A program made the position numbers and the translations under genes. This document shows, piece after piece, positions 1-8,036 of a DNA stretch of 64,000 nucleotides. The DNA lies in contig WGMS01000001.1 of the NCBI GenBank assembly GCA_016124935.1, positions 248,001-312,000 of the forward strand. The letters are read 5' to 3'. The DNA is from a bacterium (GTDB lineage: Bacteria > Cyanobacteriota > Vampirovibrionia > Obscuribacterales > Obscuribacteraceae). Each line of letters begins with the position of its first letter. The first letter of the stretch is position 1. The notes under the pieces are model-generated. The model was not told the origin of the DNA. It ran no database searches and saw only the letters and a program-made list of their open reading frames with translations.

Positions 1-338
1 TTTGTAAATATCGGTCCGGGAACGAATTTGAACTTACCCTCTTTCTGGTCGAAGATCTGAACGCCGGAGATATCAGAAGGCAAAAGGTCGGGGGTTGCCT
101 GAATTCTTTTGAAATCCGCCTGGATAGAGCTGGATAGACTTTTGGCAAGCAGGGTCTTGCCCACTCCCGGAACGTCCTCCAGAAGCACATGTCCGCCGGA
201 GAGCATAGCCACCACAGCCAGCTTGGAAGCTCTGGTCTGACCGACCAGGGCTTTGGCCATATTGTCTACCAGAAGCTTTGCACGGGGGCTGAGCTCGTTT
301 GTATTGGTACTGCCTGCCAGGGCTTGGGGTCGATTCAC
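1..338 (-). CDS. MoxR-family AAA+ ATPase, 3' end cut by the window edge
   Basis: The reverse strand is open from a GTG at 338 to the window edge (112 full codons); the ORF track omits it, listing an out-of-frame shadow instead. The frame shows the MoxR N-terminus: a helix 'NMAKALVGQ', a Walker A loop in 'LLEDVPGVGKTLLAKSL', then 'TPDLLPSDISG' and 'FKFVPGPIFT', all hallmarks of MoxR proteins. A GAGGAG Shine-Dalgarno lies six bases before the GTG, supporting this start. MoxR ATPases are cytoplasmic chaperones that remodel partner complexes and usually precede DUF58 and VWA-domain genes; such partners would lie off the left edge. The Walker B and sensor regions are outside the window, so intactness cannot be judged. 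Confidence 0.9.
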   Translation of the reverse strand, partial: MNRPQALAGSTNTNELSPRAKLLVDNMAKALVGQTRASKLAVVAMLSGGHVLLEDVPGVGKTLLAKSLSSSIQADFKRIQATPDLLPSDISGVQIFDQKEGKFKFVPGPIFT

Positions 339-480
339 CGGCTACTCCTCTATGTTCTTGATAACTTCTAAAATATGTGGCTGATCTGGCCGAATATACC
401 CACCGCGGCCAGGGGTCTAACACCAGCCAACTGAGACCGGTAATCTATAATCAGTGAACCGTGTAATGGGATGGATCCTG

Positions 481-486
481 TATAAT
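481..486 (+). promoter_or_regulatory. Possible -10 element (TATAAT)
   Basis: A perfect TATAAT lies about 30 bases before the small ORF at 517, in the divergent gap between the MoxR gene and that ORF. No convincing -35 hexamer is present at the usual spacing, so this is only a plausible promoter. Confidence 0.35.
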
Positions 487-516
487 CATTAAAGAGTTTC
501 GTAGGACGAGAGAAGA

Positions 517-678
517 ATGTCGCAAAATACCAGATTTTTGTTGATAGCCCTGGCTCTGCTAGTGGTTTTCGGAATTTTCTTGCAATCCCTCATCGCTCGT
601 TCGCTGCAAGAGAGCTTCAGTCCGGATAATGCCGAACTGCCCAAGCTGCCCACCAAAACTCCAATCAACCTGAAATAG
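517..678 (+). CDS. Small single-pass membrane protein (53 aa)
   Basis: This ORF is below the track's length cut-off. It starts at an ATG preceded by a purine-rich GAGAGAAG and encodes 53 residues: a short polar N-terminus, one hydrophobic segment at about 7-26 ('FLLIALALLVVFGIFLQSLI'), then a short Ser/Pro/Lys-rich tail. It stands alone between the divergent MoxR gene and the convergent permease gene. The membrane helix and ribosome-binding-like sequence favour a real gene, but no family is recognisable and no function can be assigned. Confidence 0.5.
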   Translation: MSQNTRFLLIALALLVVFGIFLQSLIARSLQESFSPDNAELPKLPTKTPINLK

Positions 679-714
679 AAGCACAGTTATCGGAAGCCCG
701 CATCCAAAATGTGC

Positions 715-1887
715 TCACTGAGCCTCCGGCTCCGGCAAAGGAACTGCTTCAGATTCCGAAGTATTGGTCGGCTCCTCTTCAGACCGCTGTCTGCTTGCGT
801 TCAGATATTTAAATAGCACAGCCAGGGTACCGGCGACAGGTAGAGATACGATAATACCCAGAATACCGTCCAGCCTGGCACCAATCATAATGGCAATGAA
901 GACCAGCACCGGATGAAGACCGATGGCGTCTCCTATATAGCGTGGAGCGACCAGATTATCTTTCACCCACTGACAGATATTAAAGACGAGCACAAGGACG
1001 AGAATCTCCATCAGTCTGTTACCGCCGACATTGGCCATGCCGAGAAAGAGCACCGACACCAGAGCGGGGACAAAACCGATGGTCGGTCCTATAACCGGCA
1101 CTATCTCCCAGATCCCCAGGAATAGTCCCAGGGCAAGAGCATACTCCACTCCCAGGAGCATGTAGACGACCACCATGAAAACTCCGAAAAGTAGACCCAA
1201 AGCTATTTGACCGCGGAAAAATGCATTCAGACAACGATGAATCTCAGAAAGCGCTTCGGTCACGGTATGCTGATATTTGGAAGGACTTAGCCTTACCACC
1301 GATTCGATCATGCCCTTGCCGTCGAGAAGGAAATAGAACGTAAGCAACAGCACCGAAAGACCGTAGACAGCAAGGGTCATGGTTGAAATCGCCACCCCGG
1401 ACATCTGGGCGACGATGGCGGAGCCGTCCGGCTGCGGCAGTCGACTGACAAGAAGAGATACCATCTCATCGGTTCCGACATGGATGTCATATTTAGCCAG
1501 AGTAGTCTCCAGCGGCTTCAAATAGGCACCGGAGTTCTGGAGCAATGAGGGAAGCTCTTTGATAGTCAGTTCGATCAACTGGCTGAGCTGAAAGAGAATA
1601 GTCGGTATAACCAGTACGATGCCGACCAATGTAAATACGGCACCGAGAAAGTAGACTCCGGTGACGGCAAGCATTCGATTCTTGAATTTGCTATCCAAGA
1701 AGTCGACCAGACTGATTACCGTGTAAGTCAGGAAGACCGATACCGCAAGAATATGGAGGATATCGGAAAAAACTTCCGCCAACTTGAAAAGGAGAATGCA
1801 GATAAGAAGCGTAAGGCAGGTGATCACCAGCCTTCTCTGGACGATAACAAGACTATCCTGCCTCTCTTTATCTTCGTTGTCAGCCAT
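715..1887 (-). CDS. AI-2E family transporter (PerM/TqsA/YhhT-type permease)
   Basis: A 390-residue polytopic inner-membrane protein of the AI-2E transporter family (PF01594), whose members export or exchange small solutes or ions; some act as Na+/H+ antiporters. Three hydrophobic segments lie in the first 100 residues. A long amphipathic stretch follows at about 100-165, then further helices, including the family's re-entrant block 'GIWEIVPVIGPTIGFVPA' near 240-260 and a C-terminal 'GARLDGILGIIVSLPVAG'. The tail is acidic and proline-rich. The ATG overlaps the stop of the upstream TPR gene by one base (TGATG), so the two are probably translationally coupled. The substrate cannot be inferred. 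Confidence 0.88.
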   Translation of the reverse strand: MADNEDKERQDSLVIVQRRLVITCLTLLICILLFKLAEVFSDILHILAVSVFLTYTVISLVDFLDSKFKNRMLAVTGVYFLGAVFTLVGIVLVIPTILFQLSQLIELTIKELPSLLQNSGAYLKPLETTLAKYDIHVGTDEMVSLLVSRLPQPDGSAIVAQMSGVAISTMTLAVYGLSVLLLTFYFLLDGKGMIESVVRLSPSKYQHTVTEALSEIHRCLNAFFRGQIALGLLFGVFMVVVYMLLGVEYALALGLFLGIWEIVPVIGPTIGFVPALVSVLFLGMANVGGNRLMEILVLVLVFNICQWVKDNLVAPRYIGDAIGLHPVLVFIAIMIGARLDGILGIIVSLPVAGTLAVLFKYLNASRQRSEEEPTNTSESEAVPLPEPEAQ

Positions 1888-2591
1888 CAGCTTTTGCCTC
1901 CGGCACCGACCACTTTCTCCAGATATTTCAAACGCTCCATCAAATTGCCGTCTCGTTTGATATCGGCAGAAAGCGAGACGGCACGCTTGTATTCGTAAAG
2001 AGAACTCTGGTGGTCGTTGAGTCGATAGTAGATATCGCCTAAAAGAGCATGGTAAGAAGCCTGGTTCGGTCTCAACAAAATGGCGAGCTTGATCTCTTTC
2101 TCCGCTTCTAGAAAGAGCGAACGCGCCGTCAAAACTTCGGCGAGGCGATAGTGGCTTTCGATATCGTCGGGATTAGTTTTGAGAGCCTTTCTGAACTCGG
2201 TCTCGGCTTCTTCGTTCTTATCCCTCTTCATGAGGATGAGACCCAGGTTGAAATGATAATCCGCTCGCTCCGGTCTTAGAACCAGGGCCTGACGAGCCTC
2301 CTTTTCTGCCGCTTCGAAATTGCCCATCTCTTTGAGGAGTACGGCATAGTTGTTGTGATAAGCAGCGCCACCGGGATAAAGCGCTATCGCTTTTCGATAG
2401 AGTTCACAGGCTTCGTTCAATTGTCCCCGGGATTGCAGTTCTATCGCTTCCAGATTAAGCCTTCTTGCCTCATCCCTATTGCGGTCACCGGCAAAGACAG
2501 AATCGCCCGGAAGCAACCCCGATAAGAGCAGAAGAATGACCGGGACCACAGTCCTCAGGGAGCATTCGGGTTGAGAAAAGATAATATTCAT
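1887..2591 (-). CDS. Secreted TPR-repeat protein
   Basis: A 234-residue protein with an N-terminal signal-like hydrophobic stretch ('VVPVILLLLSGLLPG') and probable cleavage near 'VFA-GD' at residue 34. The rest is made of consecutive 34-residue tetratricopeptide repeats from about 45 to 215, with typical 'YHNNYAVLLKEMGNFEAAEK' and 'HYRLAEVLTARSLFLEAEK' units. It is therefore a periplasmic or envelope scaffold. Its stop codon overlaps the start of the AI-2E transporter gene, suggesting a functional link with that permease. It is divergent from the hydrolase gene at 2702. Confidence 0.82.
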   Translation of the reverse strand: MNIIFSQPECSLRTVVPVILLLLSGLLPGDSVFAGDRNRDEARRLNLEAIELQSRGQLNEACELYRKAIALYPGGAAYHNNYAVLLKEMGNFEAAEKEARQALVLRPERADYHFNLGLILMKRDKNEEAETEFRKALKTNPDDIESHYRLAEVLTARSLFLEAEKEIKLAILLRPNQASYHALLGDIYYRLNDHQSSLYEYKRAVSLSADIKRDGNLMERLKYLEKVVGAGGKS

Positions 2592-2701
2592 GTCTATCTT
2601 TGCCCGGGGCGCGTGACTTGATCTAGACTTACCAGTGCCATGATAATTTTACATTCCCCGCTGGCACAACTGTATTGTTCACAGAGAATATAAGACTGAT
2701 A

Positions 2702-3676
2702 ATGTCGAATTTCAACAGTTTTCTAAAGTCGAAAGGCCTGGTGCTTTTTATGGCGATAGCGCTTGCCGGATCTATTGCGGCTGTCATCGTCCTTTCGATT
2801 GCGCTGGGGAAAGCAGGCGGCAGAGCGCGCTCTATGAAAATAGAGAACAGTCAACTGGCAAGCCAGGTGACCAATTTGTCCTCGGCAAGCAGAAGCGGGG
2901 AGGCGGCAGACAATCAAGAGTTTTTCAGACGCGACTTCGTCAGCCACAAAGACGGCATACCGGACAGTTATCTGTTGATCCCACCCAAACAGCAGCCCCT
3001 CTCCAACAAATACACCCTCATCGTCTATCTTCACGGCATGGGCTCTAATTATCTCGAACCCTATGTGGTGGCAAACAAAACCCCAATAGCACCTGCAATA
3101 AGAGAAGCTTTTCCCAGTGCTGTAATCGCTTCTTTGAATTACAGAAAGAGCAATGCCTGGGGAAATGAACTCGCCCTTGCCGACATAAACCAGAATATAA
3201 CCGAAATAAGCCACGCCTATCCTCTGGATTCAATCATAGTTATGGGCACCAGTATGGGTGGCAGCGTCGCCTTGAATTATCCTGCGGTGGCACCGGATGC
3301 GATAAGAGATAAAATCCGTGGTGTAGTCAGTGTCGAAGGCACAGGAGACCTGGCAGAGTTATTTCGAAAAACCAGAGTAGATGTGGTTCGACTGGGGGTG
3401 GCTGAAGCGATGGGCGGGGCACCGGAACAAACCCCGGAGAATTATAAAAAGGCGAGCTTGCTGCGGCATATAGAGCAGCTTCCGAAAGATATCTCCTTCG
3501 CCATCGTCTCGGCCAGAAAAGATAAAACCGTCCCGCCGGTGCTCCAAAAAGATGCCGCCGCCGCTCTGGAGAAAAACGGCTTTCGCTGCAGATTGACCGA
3601 AATAGACCTGGATCATGAATTTCCCGAACCCCAGATCTATGTTGACGCGCTCAAATTCGTTGTGCAAAATCGCTAA
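2702..3676 (+). CDS. Membrane-anchored alpha/beta hydrolase
   Basis: The ORF opens at a TTG (2675), but the ATG at 2702 is preferred because it places a basic N-terminus directly before one membrane helix (about residues 12-36). After a short coiled linker comes an alpha/beta-hydrolase domain: oxyanion strand 'VYLHGMGSNYLEP', nucleophile elbow 'GTSMGG', probable catalytic Asp in 'SARKDKTVPP' and His in 'DLDHEFPEP'. The complete triad suggests an active serine esterase or peptidase facing the periplasm. The fold resembles esterase-D/prolyl-oligopeptidase-type enzymes, but the substrate is unknown. A secreted TPR gene follows 40 bases downstream. Confidence 0.82.
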   Translation: MSNFNSFLKSKGLVLFMAIALAGSIAAVIVLSIALGKAGGRARSMKIENSQLASQVTNLSSASRSGEAADNQEFFRRDFVSHKDGIPDSYLLIPPKQQPLSNKYTLIVYLHGMGSNYLEPYVVANKTPIAPAIREAFPSAVIASLNYRKSNAWGNELALADINQNITEISHAYPLDSIIVMGTSMGGSVALNYPAVAPDAIRDKIRGVVSVEGTGDLAELFRKTRVDVVRLGVAEAMGGAPEQTPENYKKASLLRHIEQLPKDISFAIVSARKDKTVPPVLQKDAAAALEKNGFRCRLTEIDLDHEFPEPQIYVDALKFVVQNR

Positions 3677-3716
3677 TTCTAGTATCTTAAATGGAGAAAA
3701 GAAAAGATATTTCGCT

Positions 3717-5054
3717 ATGGCACCATATATAGTATCTACTAAAAGAAGACGTTTTTTTCTGATCGGGCTATCCTGCTTGCTCGGTCTTGGCAATATTCCA
3801 GGCTTGCAAGAAATCATGCCGCCGGCTACCGCCCAGGTCGAGTACTGGAACAACGAGCCTAGAAAACGCTCTCAAAACCTTTCTTCCAGCGCTCTCAACC
3901 ATCTAAAGAATATCAACGCCGGCAAAAAGCGAAGCCGCTCAGGGAAAGGAGGGGATCTGGTAGAAGCGGTTCGGTTGCTGGAGAAAGCCATCCAGACCGA
4001 TCCCCAAGATCCGCTGCCCCACTATTTGCTTGGCATCGCGCTTGCCATGCAGGAAAAATACGATAAAACGCTGCCCCTGCTTCAGAAGGCAAACAAGCTG
4101 GATCCCCGGGAAGAAGAGATTCTTCTTGCCACCGGTCTGGCCCAGCATCTGGCTGGCAACTATGAAAAGGCGATCTCGATCTGGGAGAAGCTGCTCTCAA
4201 GAACCTCCCGCAAAGCTCCGATTCTGGTTTGTATCGGTCATGCCCGCTTGCGCCATGGCGAGCTGGAGGAGGCGGTGGAGAGCTTCGACAGAGCCCATGA
4301 GCAAGAACCAGGTTTGCAAGCCGCTCACGAAGGCATGGCCAGAGTCTACTTCCTGGCAGGCGACCTTGAAAAAGCACGGGTTGCCGCCGAACACGCGCAA
4401 TCCATAGAGAGTTATCCTCCGGTAGAGCTGATCCTGGCCGAGATAGCCTTTCTACAAGGTGATCGGTCGACAGCCGAAAGCCATCTAAAAGCATGGAAAA
4501 AAGGCTTGAGCAGAGGAAAACCAAATAAATCAATGACCCAGATAGGCTTTTCTCGCCAGCATGATTTCCGATGGGACCCTTTTATCGTAGATGATTTCGA
4601 CTCGGCAGAAGCGATGCGTGCCCGCAACGCCATTCGCCAGGCACCGGACAAAGCCTCCCGCTACTCCGGCAAATCGAGCCTGCGCGCTGTGGAAGCCCGG
4701 GTTGATCAAGCCCTTTCCAACAAACCATCGGATTATTTTCTCAAACATCAAAAAGGACTGATAGCGCTCGCCGGAGGCAAAAAAGAAGAGGCGCTGAAAT
4801 CCTTGCGAGAAAGCATCAGTTTGTGCCCGGGCAACCAGGTGGATCTGCTCAATCTGGTACTGGCAAGCGGCAACCTCGGTGGAGGAGCCTGGTTGAAGCG
4901 TTACAGAAGCGTCTATCCGAATGCCAGACTGGCGTCGACCTTCGACAACCTGGCGGCGGCGCCAGCTACTGATTCAACCAAAGAACCTCCCGCGCCTCAA
5001 AAGGAAATCCCGGTAGAAAAACAAGCTGAGAGCTCCCCTTCTCCTTTTGATTGA
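3717..5054 (+). CDS. Secreted TPR-repeat protein
   Basis: The track starts this ORF at 3615, inside the preceding gene. The ATG at 3717 gives 445 residues beginning with a basic segment and signal-type hydrophobic core ('RRRFFLIGLSCLLGLGNIPG') and is preferred. Tetratricopeptide repeats run from about residue 55 to 260 and again near 330-390, separated by a linker. The tail is rich in Pro, Lys and Glu. It is likely an envelope scaffold. The stop overlaps the next small gene's ATG by one base (TGATG), implying coupling. The upstream hydrolase lies 40 bases away on the same strand. Confidence 0.82.
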   Translation: MAPYIVSTKRRRFFLIGLSCLLGLGNIPGLQEIMPPATAQVEYWNNEPRKRSQNLSSSALNHLKNINAGKKRSRSGKGGDLVEAVRLLEKAIQTDPQDPLPHYLLGIALAMQEKYDKTLPLLQKANKLDPREEEILLATGLAQHLAGNYEKAISIWEKLLSRTSRKAPILVCIGHARLRHGELEEAVESFDRAHEQEPGLQAAHEGMARVYFLAGDLEKARVAAEHAQSIESYPPVELILAEIAFLQGDRSTAESHLKAWKKGLSRGKPNKSMTQIGFSRQHDFRWDPFIVDDFDSAEAMRARNAIRQAPDKASRYSGKSSLRAVEARVDQALSNKPSDYFLKHQKGLIALAGGKKEEALKSLRESISLCPGNQVDLLNLVLASGNLGGGAWLKRYRSVYPNARLASTFDNLAAAPATDSTKEPPAPQKEIPVEKQAESSPSPFD

Positions 5055-5320
5055 TGAATGAAGACAGCAACAAAGTAAATACGGGCACCGGCGCCTTTGT
5101 CTTGAAAGCGCTCGGTCTGGTGCTTGTTTTTATATTTCTGATCAACACCGTGGTGCTTCTTTTCGTCTACAACAAAATAGAAGGAATGGAGCAGGGTTCC
5201 GGCGGCAGCACCCAGCAAGATATCGAGGCGCTCAATCGCTCGGGAAGCAAAGACTTGAAGCGCCTGCAGAAGCAATTCGAGGCCATGGAAAAAGCCGACA
5301 CTAAAGACGATATCAGATAG
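5054..5320 (+). CDS. Small single-pass membrane protein with coiled-coil tail
   Basis: The ATG at 5054 shares its first base with the stop of the TPR gene (TGATG), so it is a better start than the listed TTG one codon earlier. The 88-residue product has a short polar N-terminus, one membrane helix at about 16-40 ('VLKALGLVLVFIFLINTVVLLF') and a charged C-terminal helix likely to form a coiled coil ('KDLKRLQKQFEAMEKA'). No family is recognised. Its coupling to the TPR protein suggests a membrane anchor or partner for it. Confidence 0.7.
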   Translation: MNEDSNKVNTGTGAFVLKALGLVLVFIFLINTVVLLFVYNKIEGMEQGSGGSTQQDIEALNRSGSKDLKRLQKQFEAMEKADTKDDIR

Positions 5321-5347
5321 AAGAAGAGTACAAGAACAAGAACAAGA

Positions 5348-5917
5348 TCAGGATTTGACCTTCTTCCAGTGACTGACATAATGCAGCTTCTTCCATTCTC
5401 CCTGCTTTTTCACAAAGATATCGGTACTCTTAGATTCGTAAGTGCCGGGTTTCTTAGTACCGCCGATAACCTTCACCGCCTTGAAAGTAACCACTGCGGT
5501 GTCACCGTTTACTTTGGCATAGGGATGCTCGATGGTATAGGAGAGAACAGGGTTCGGTCCGACATGGGAATCCTTCCATCTTTTCTCCACATACTCGAGA
5601 ACCGCTTTCTTCCCCACAATAAGCTTCTTCTTAGTATCATCAAATACGGTGACATCGTCATCCAGATACTTGCTGAAGGCCTCGAAATCCCCCTGCGAAT
5701 AGGTTTTAGACACTTTCATCAAAGTATCAATCACCACCTTGGACTCTTCGCAAGCGGCGTGGGGGCTGAGACAGGAGACCCTGGACTTATCCGTTGCAGG
5801 CTCTTCTGTCCCTTCTGCAAAAGCTGTTTGCATGGGAACAAGCGCTTGAATCAGAACCACCATAAAAGCGGTCCGCTCCATTGTTCTCGAAAATCTAGAT
5901 TTGTTTTGACTTGTCAT
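5348..5917 (-). CDS. Secreted NTF2-like (SnoaL/DUF4440-type) protein
   Basis: The ORF begins at 5929, but the ATG at 5917 has a GGTGA sequence five bases upstream and is preferred. A signal peptide precedes 'TAFAEGTEE'. The mature domain carries the NTF2-like pattern: helix 'VIDTLMKVSKTYSQGDFEAF', strand 'LDDDVTVFDDTKKKLIVGK', helix 'AVLEYVEKRW', then strands ending 'GEWKKLHYVSHW'. Such domains bind small ligands, catalyse isomerase-type reactions or mediate association. No catalytic residues can be identified with confidence. The small secreted protein at 5942-6223 lies just upstream on the same strand. Confidence 0.75.
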   Translation of the reverse strand: MTSQNKSRFSRTMERTAFMVVLIQALVPMQTAFAEGTEEPATDKSRVSCLSPHAACEESKVVIDTLMKVSKTYSQGDFEAFSKYLDDDVTVFDDTKKKLIVGKKAVLEYVEKRWKDSHVGPNPVLSYTIEHPYAKVNGDTAVVTFKAVKVIGGTKKPGTYESKSTDIFVKKQGEWKKLHYVSHWKKVKS

Positions 5918-5941
5918 AACTTTCACCATCGCCCAGTTGAA

Positions 5942-6223
5942 TCAACTCGCTCTGCGAATTGCGTCCTCGATATCTCTCAGAGCTCTATCAGTGTCCCTGA
6001 TATAGCTCTCGACTATGCCGAGTTGCTTGTCGAGTTCCGCCATTTTGCCTTTGATCTCGTCAGCCTTGACCGCCAGGTGAGAGCGTTGATCTAATAACGC
6101 GTCCCTGGTCTTGCCCAGATTGTTGGCCACGGTTCGGTCATAGGCCTGAGCATATCCAATAGACCAGAACATCAAAGCAAATGCAAGCATTTTTATGGTG
6201 CTCTTGAATTTGAACCTGAACAA
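5942..6223 (-). CDS. Small secreted coiled-coil protein
   Basis: A 93-residue product starting at a TTG preceded by a strong AAGGAG seven bases upstream, which supports that non-ATG start. A signal peptide ('MLAFALMFWSIGYAQA') is followed by an entirely helical, charged region ('KADEIKGKMAELDKQLGIVE') that should form a coiled coil. No family is recognised. It lies about 25 bases upstream of the NTF2-like secreted protein, and the two probably form an operon divergent from nadC. Confidence 0.68.
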   Translation of the reverse strand: MFRFKFKSTIKMLAFALMFWSIGYAQAYDRTVANNLGKTRDALLDQRSHLAVKADEIKGKMAELDKQLGIVESYIRDTDRALRDIEDAIRRAS

Positions 6224-6369
6224 TAGCCTTCTCCTTCTCCATCCATAAAATCACGGAAACTCGAACTGAAATATGATACTTTGCAACCGCATAAATCTCA
6301 AGCAGTCGAGAGGGACGATCGCCTGGCATAATATCAATCGTGATTATAGTGAAAAGTGAGTAAGCAGTC

Positions 6370-7299
6370 TTGAATAAAACCGAGAGCGGATGCAACCAAT
6401 CAAAATGGCATCTGGACGACAATCTGGAGAGTATGCTCGATAGAGCGATTGATCTGGCTCTCGATGAAGATCTGGGAACGCTAGCCGGTATCAACGGCGG
6501 AGTCGACATCACAACAATCTCGACAGTGCCCGCAAAAGCCATGGGTAGCGCCCGGGTCATACTTAAAGAGCCCGCGGTGCTGGCCGGCCTTGATGTGCTG
6601 AAGCGGGTCTTCGATAGATTGGCAAGCCGGGATGAAGAGGCGGAAAAATTCGATTTCGAAGCCTGCCTGGAAGAAGGGACCTATATAGAGGATCCTCCCA
6701 CCGTTGTTCTCACCTTAAAAGGACCGGCCCGGGCGATTCTTACCGGAGAGCGCCTGGCCCTCAACTTGATGCAGCGTATGTGCGGGGTCGCCACCATCAC
6801 CAGAGGTTTCGTAAAAAAGGTAGAGGGCACAGGTATCAAAGTGCTGGACACTAGAAAGACCACACCCTGCCTGAGAGCCTTCGACCGCATTGCGGTGCGC
6901 CTTGGCGGTGGAGTAAATCATAGAAGCGGTTTGTATGACCTGATTTTGATCAAGGACAACCATATAGCCATGGCAGGCTCTATAAAAGCAGCCATCGAAG
7001 CGGCAAGAAGCCTTTATCCGGATGCACCGATAGAGGTGGAGACCCGCACCCTCGAAGAGGTAGAGCAAGCTTCTGAACTGGAGCCGGAGCACATCCTGCT
7101 TGACAACATGGATCCCAAGACGGTGAAAGAGGCCATTGCCATAATCGACGGTAGAAGCCTGGTGGAGATCTCGGGCGGAATCAATATCGATACCATTGCA
7201 ACCTATGTAATCGAGGGCGTCGACGCCATCTCGGTGGGTGCGCTCACCCACTCGGCACCGGCTATAGACATAAGCCTGGACATGGATTTGAGGTCCTGA
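6370..7299 (+). CDS. nadC: Nicotinate-nucleotide pyrophosphorylase (carboxylating)
   Basis: Quinolinate phosphoribosyltransferase: converts quinolinate and PRPP to nicotinate mononucleotide in de novo NAD synthesis, in the cytoplasm. At 309 residues it has the N-terminal open-face sandwich ('TGERLALNLMQRMCGVAT') and the PRPP/quinolinate barrel with 'LDTRKTTPCLRAFDRIAVR', 'GGGVNHRSGLYDLILIKDNH', 'EVETRTLEEV', 'LLDNMDP' and 'ISGGI', all family signatures. The TTG at 6370 gives an N-terminus slightly longer than usual. The first in-frame ATG (6433) would cut into the usual first helix, so the TTG is kept. nadA and nadB are not in the window. Confidence 0.95.
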   Translation: MNKTESGCNQSKWHLDDNLESMLDRAIDLALDEDLGTLAGINGGVDITTISTVPAKAMGSARVILKEPAVLAGLDVLKRVFDRLASRDEEAEKFDFEACLEEGTYIEDPPTVVLTLKGPARAILTGERLALNLMQRMCGVATITRGFVKKVEGTGIKVLDTRKTTPCLRAFDRIAVRLGGGVNHRSGLYDLILIKDNHIAMAGSIKAAIEAARSLYPDAPIEVETRTLEEVEQASELEPEHILLDNMDPKTVKEAIAIIDGRSLVEISGGINIDTIATYVIEGVDAISVGALTHSAPAIDISLDMDLRS

Positions 7300-7348
7300 A
7301 TCAAAATCGCGATGATACCGAAATCGAGTTGGCAAGCGACTAAATCTT

Positions 7349-7369
7349 CTTAACAAACTGCTTAACAAA
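7349..7369 (+). promoter_or_regulatory. Tandem CTTAACAAA direct repeat (possible regulator site)
   Basis: Two copies of CTTAACAAA start 12 bases apart in the 279-base gap between nadC and the receiver-domain gene. The spacing and sequence loosely recall tandem PhoB-type (Pho box) repeats described in cyanobacteria, but the match is by eye and the role is unproven. The rest of this gap shows nothing else convincing. Confidence 0.3.
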
Positions 7370-7578
7370 AGCCTGGTTACGTCTTGAAACCAGCATATAG
7401 CCAGGGGTTGCAACGATCACCCTCGATATATATCCTCTGCCTACCAGCTGTTCCCATTTAGTAGTTAAGGGTATACACTTGAATCCATCTTCAGATTGTC
7501 TTTATTTTTTTCGACACACTCTAGACAAAGTGGCTCTGAAGAACTGGCGTCTCAATGTAAGTTGATAGGGTTGAAATT

Positions 7579-7995
7579 ATGAATGATCAGGTCAAAGTTT
7601 TTATAATCGACGATTCGGAGCCGACCTTGTTCATGCTCAACCTCTGGCTCGATCATATGGACGATATAGAAGTGGTCGGCACCGCCCTTGTCAGCGACGA
7701 ATTCAAAGCAAGAGTGCTGGAGAGTGAAGCCGATGTGATCATTTGCAACTGGCATATGACTGGTCGCGGCTATGCCCAGCTGCAGGAACTGAAAAGAGAG
7801 AACCGCTCTCCTGCCCTTATCTCGATTAGAGACGGCAACTATCTTCCCCTCGAAGGTGTTCTCAACCAGACCCCCGAGACCCTGATTCCCACCACCGCCA
7901 CCGGTGAAAGTTTGCTTGCGGCGATCAAAAGAAGCGCCGAGAAAAGAAGTCTTGTTGCTAAAGTAGTAGAGTTGGGACTCAGCGAAGCCTGCTGA
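7579..7995 (+). CDS. CheY-like receiver domain lacking the phospho-acceptor Asp
   Basis: A stand-alone 138-residue receiver fold. It retains the acidic pair ('FIIDDSEPT', D11-D12), but the strand-3 position that should carry the phosphorylated Asp reads 'DVIICNWHM', giving Asn57. The Thr/Ser switch is Ser82 ('LISIRDG'), and the conserved Lys near the fifth strand is replaced ('LIPTTATGES'). It is therefore probably a phosphorylation-independent pseudo-receiver that works by protein binding. It leads a co-directional run including two Ser/Thr kinases, which suggests a signalling role. No histidine kinase is nearby. Confidence 0.8.
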   Translation: MNDQVKVFIIDDSEPTLFMLNLWLDHMDDIEVVGTALVSDEFKARVLESEADVIICNWHMTGRGYAQLQELKRENRSPALISIRDGNYLPLEGVLNQTPETLIPTTATGESLLAAIKRSAEKRSLVAKVVELGLSEAC

Positions 7996-8036
7996 AATTC
8001 CGCCATCCGCCACTCCGCAAGCTGGACTGAGACCTG

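Noticed and set aside
73-423. ORF of 116 aa on the reverse strand at the left edge
   Set aside because: It is out of frame with the MoxR reading frame (1-338), which carries a clear Walker A motif; the listed peptide is compositionally odd and unrecognisable.
5369-6094. 241-aa forward ORF
   Set aside because: It lies antisense to two genes with signal peptides and recognisable composition; its own translation shows no domain.
7408-7436. TTGCAA-17-TATCCT promoter-like pair upstream of the receiver gene
   Set aside because: Weak -10 match and about 140 bases from the start codon; not distinguishable from chance.
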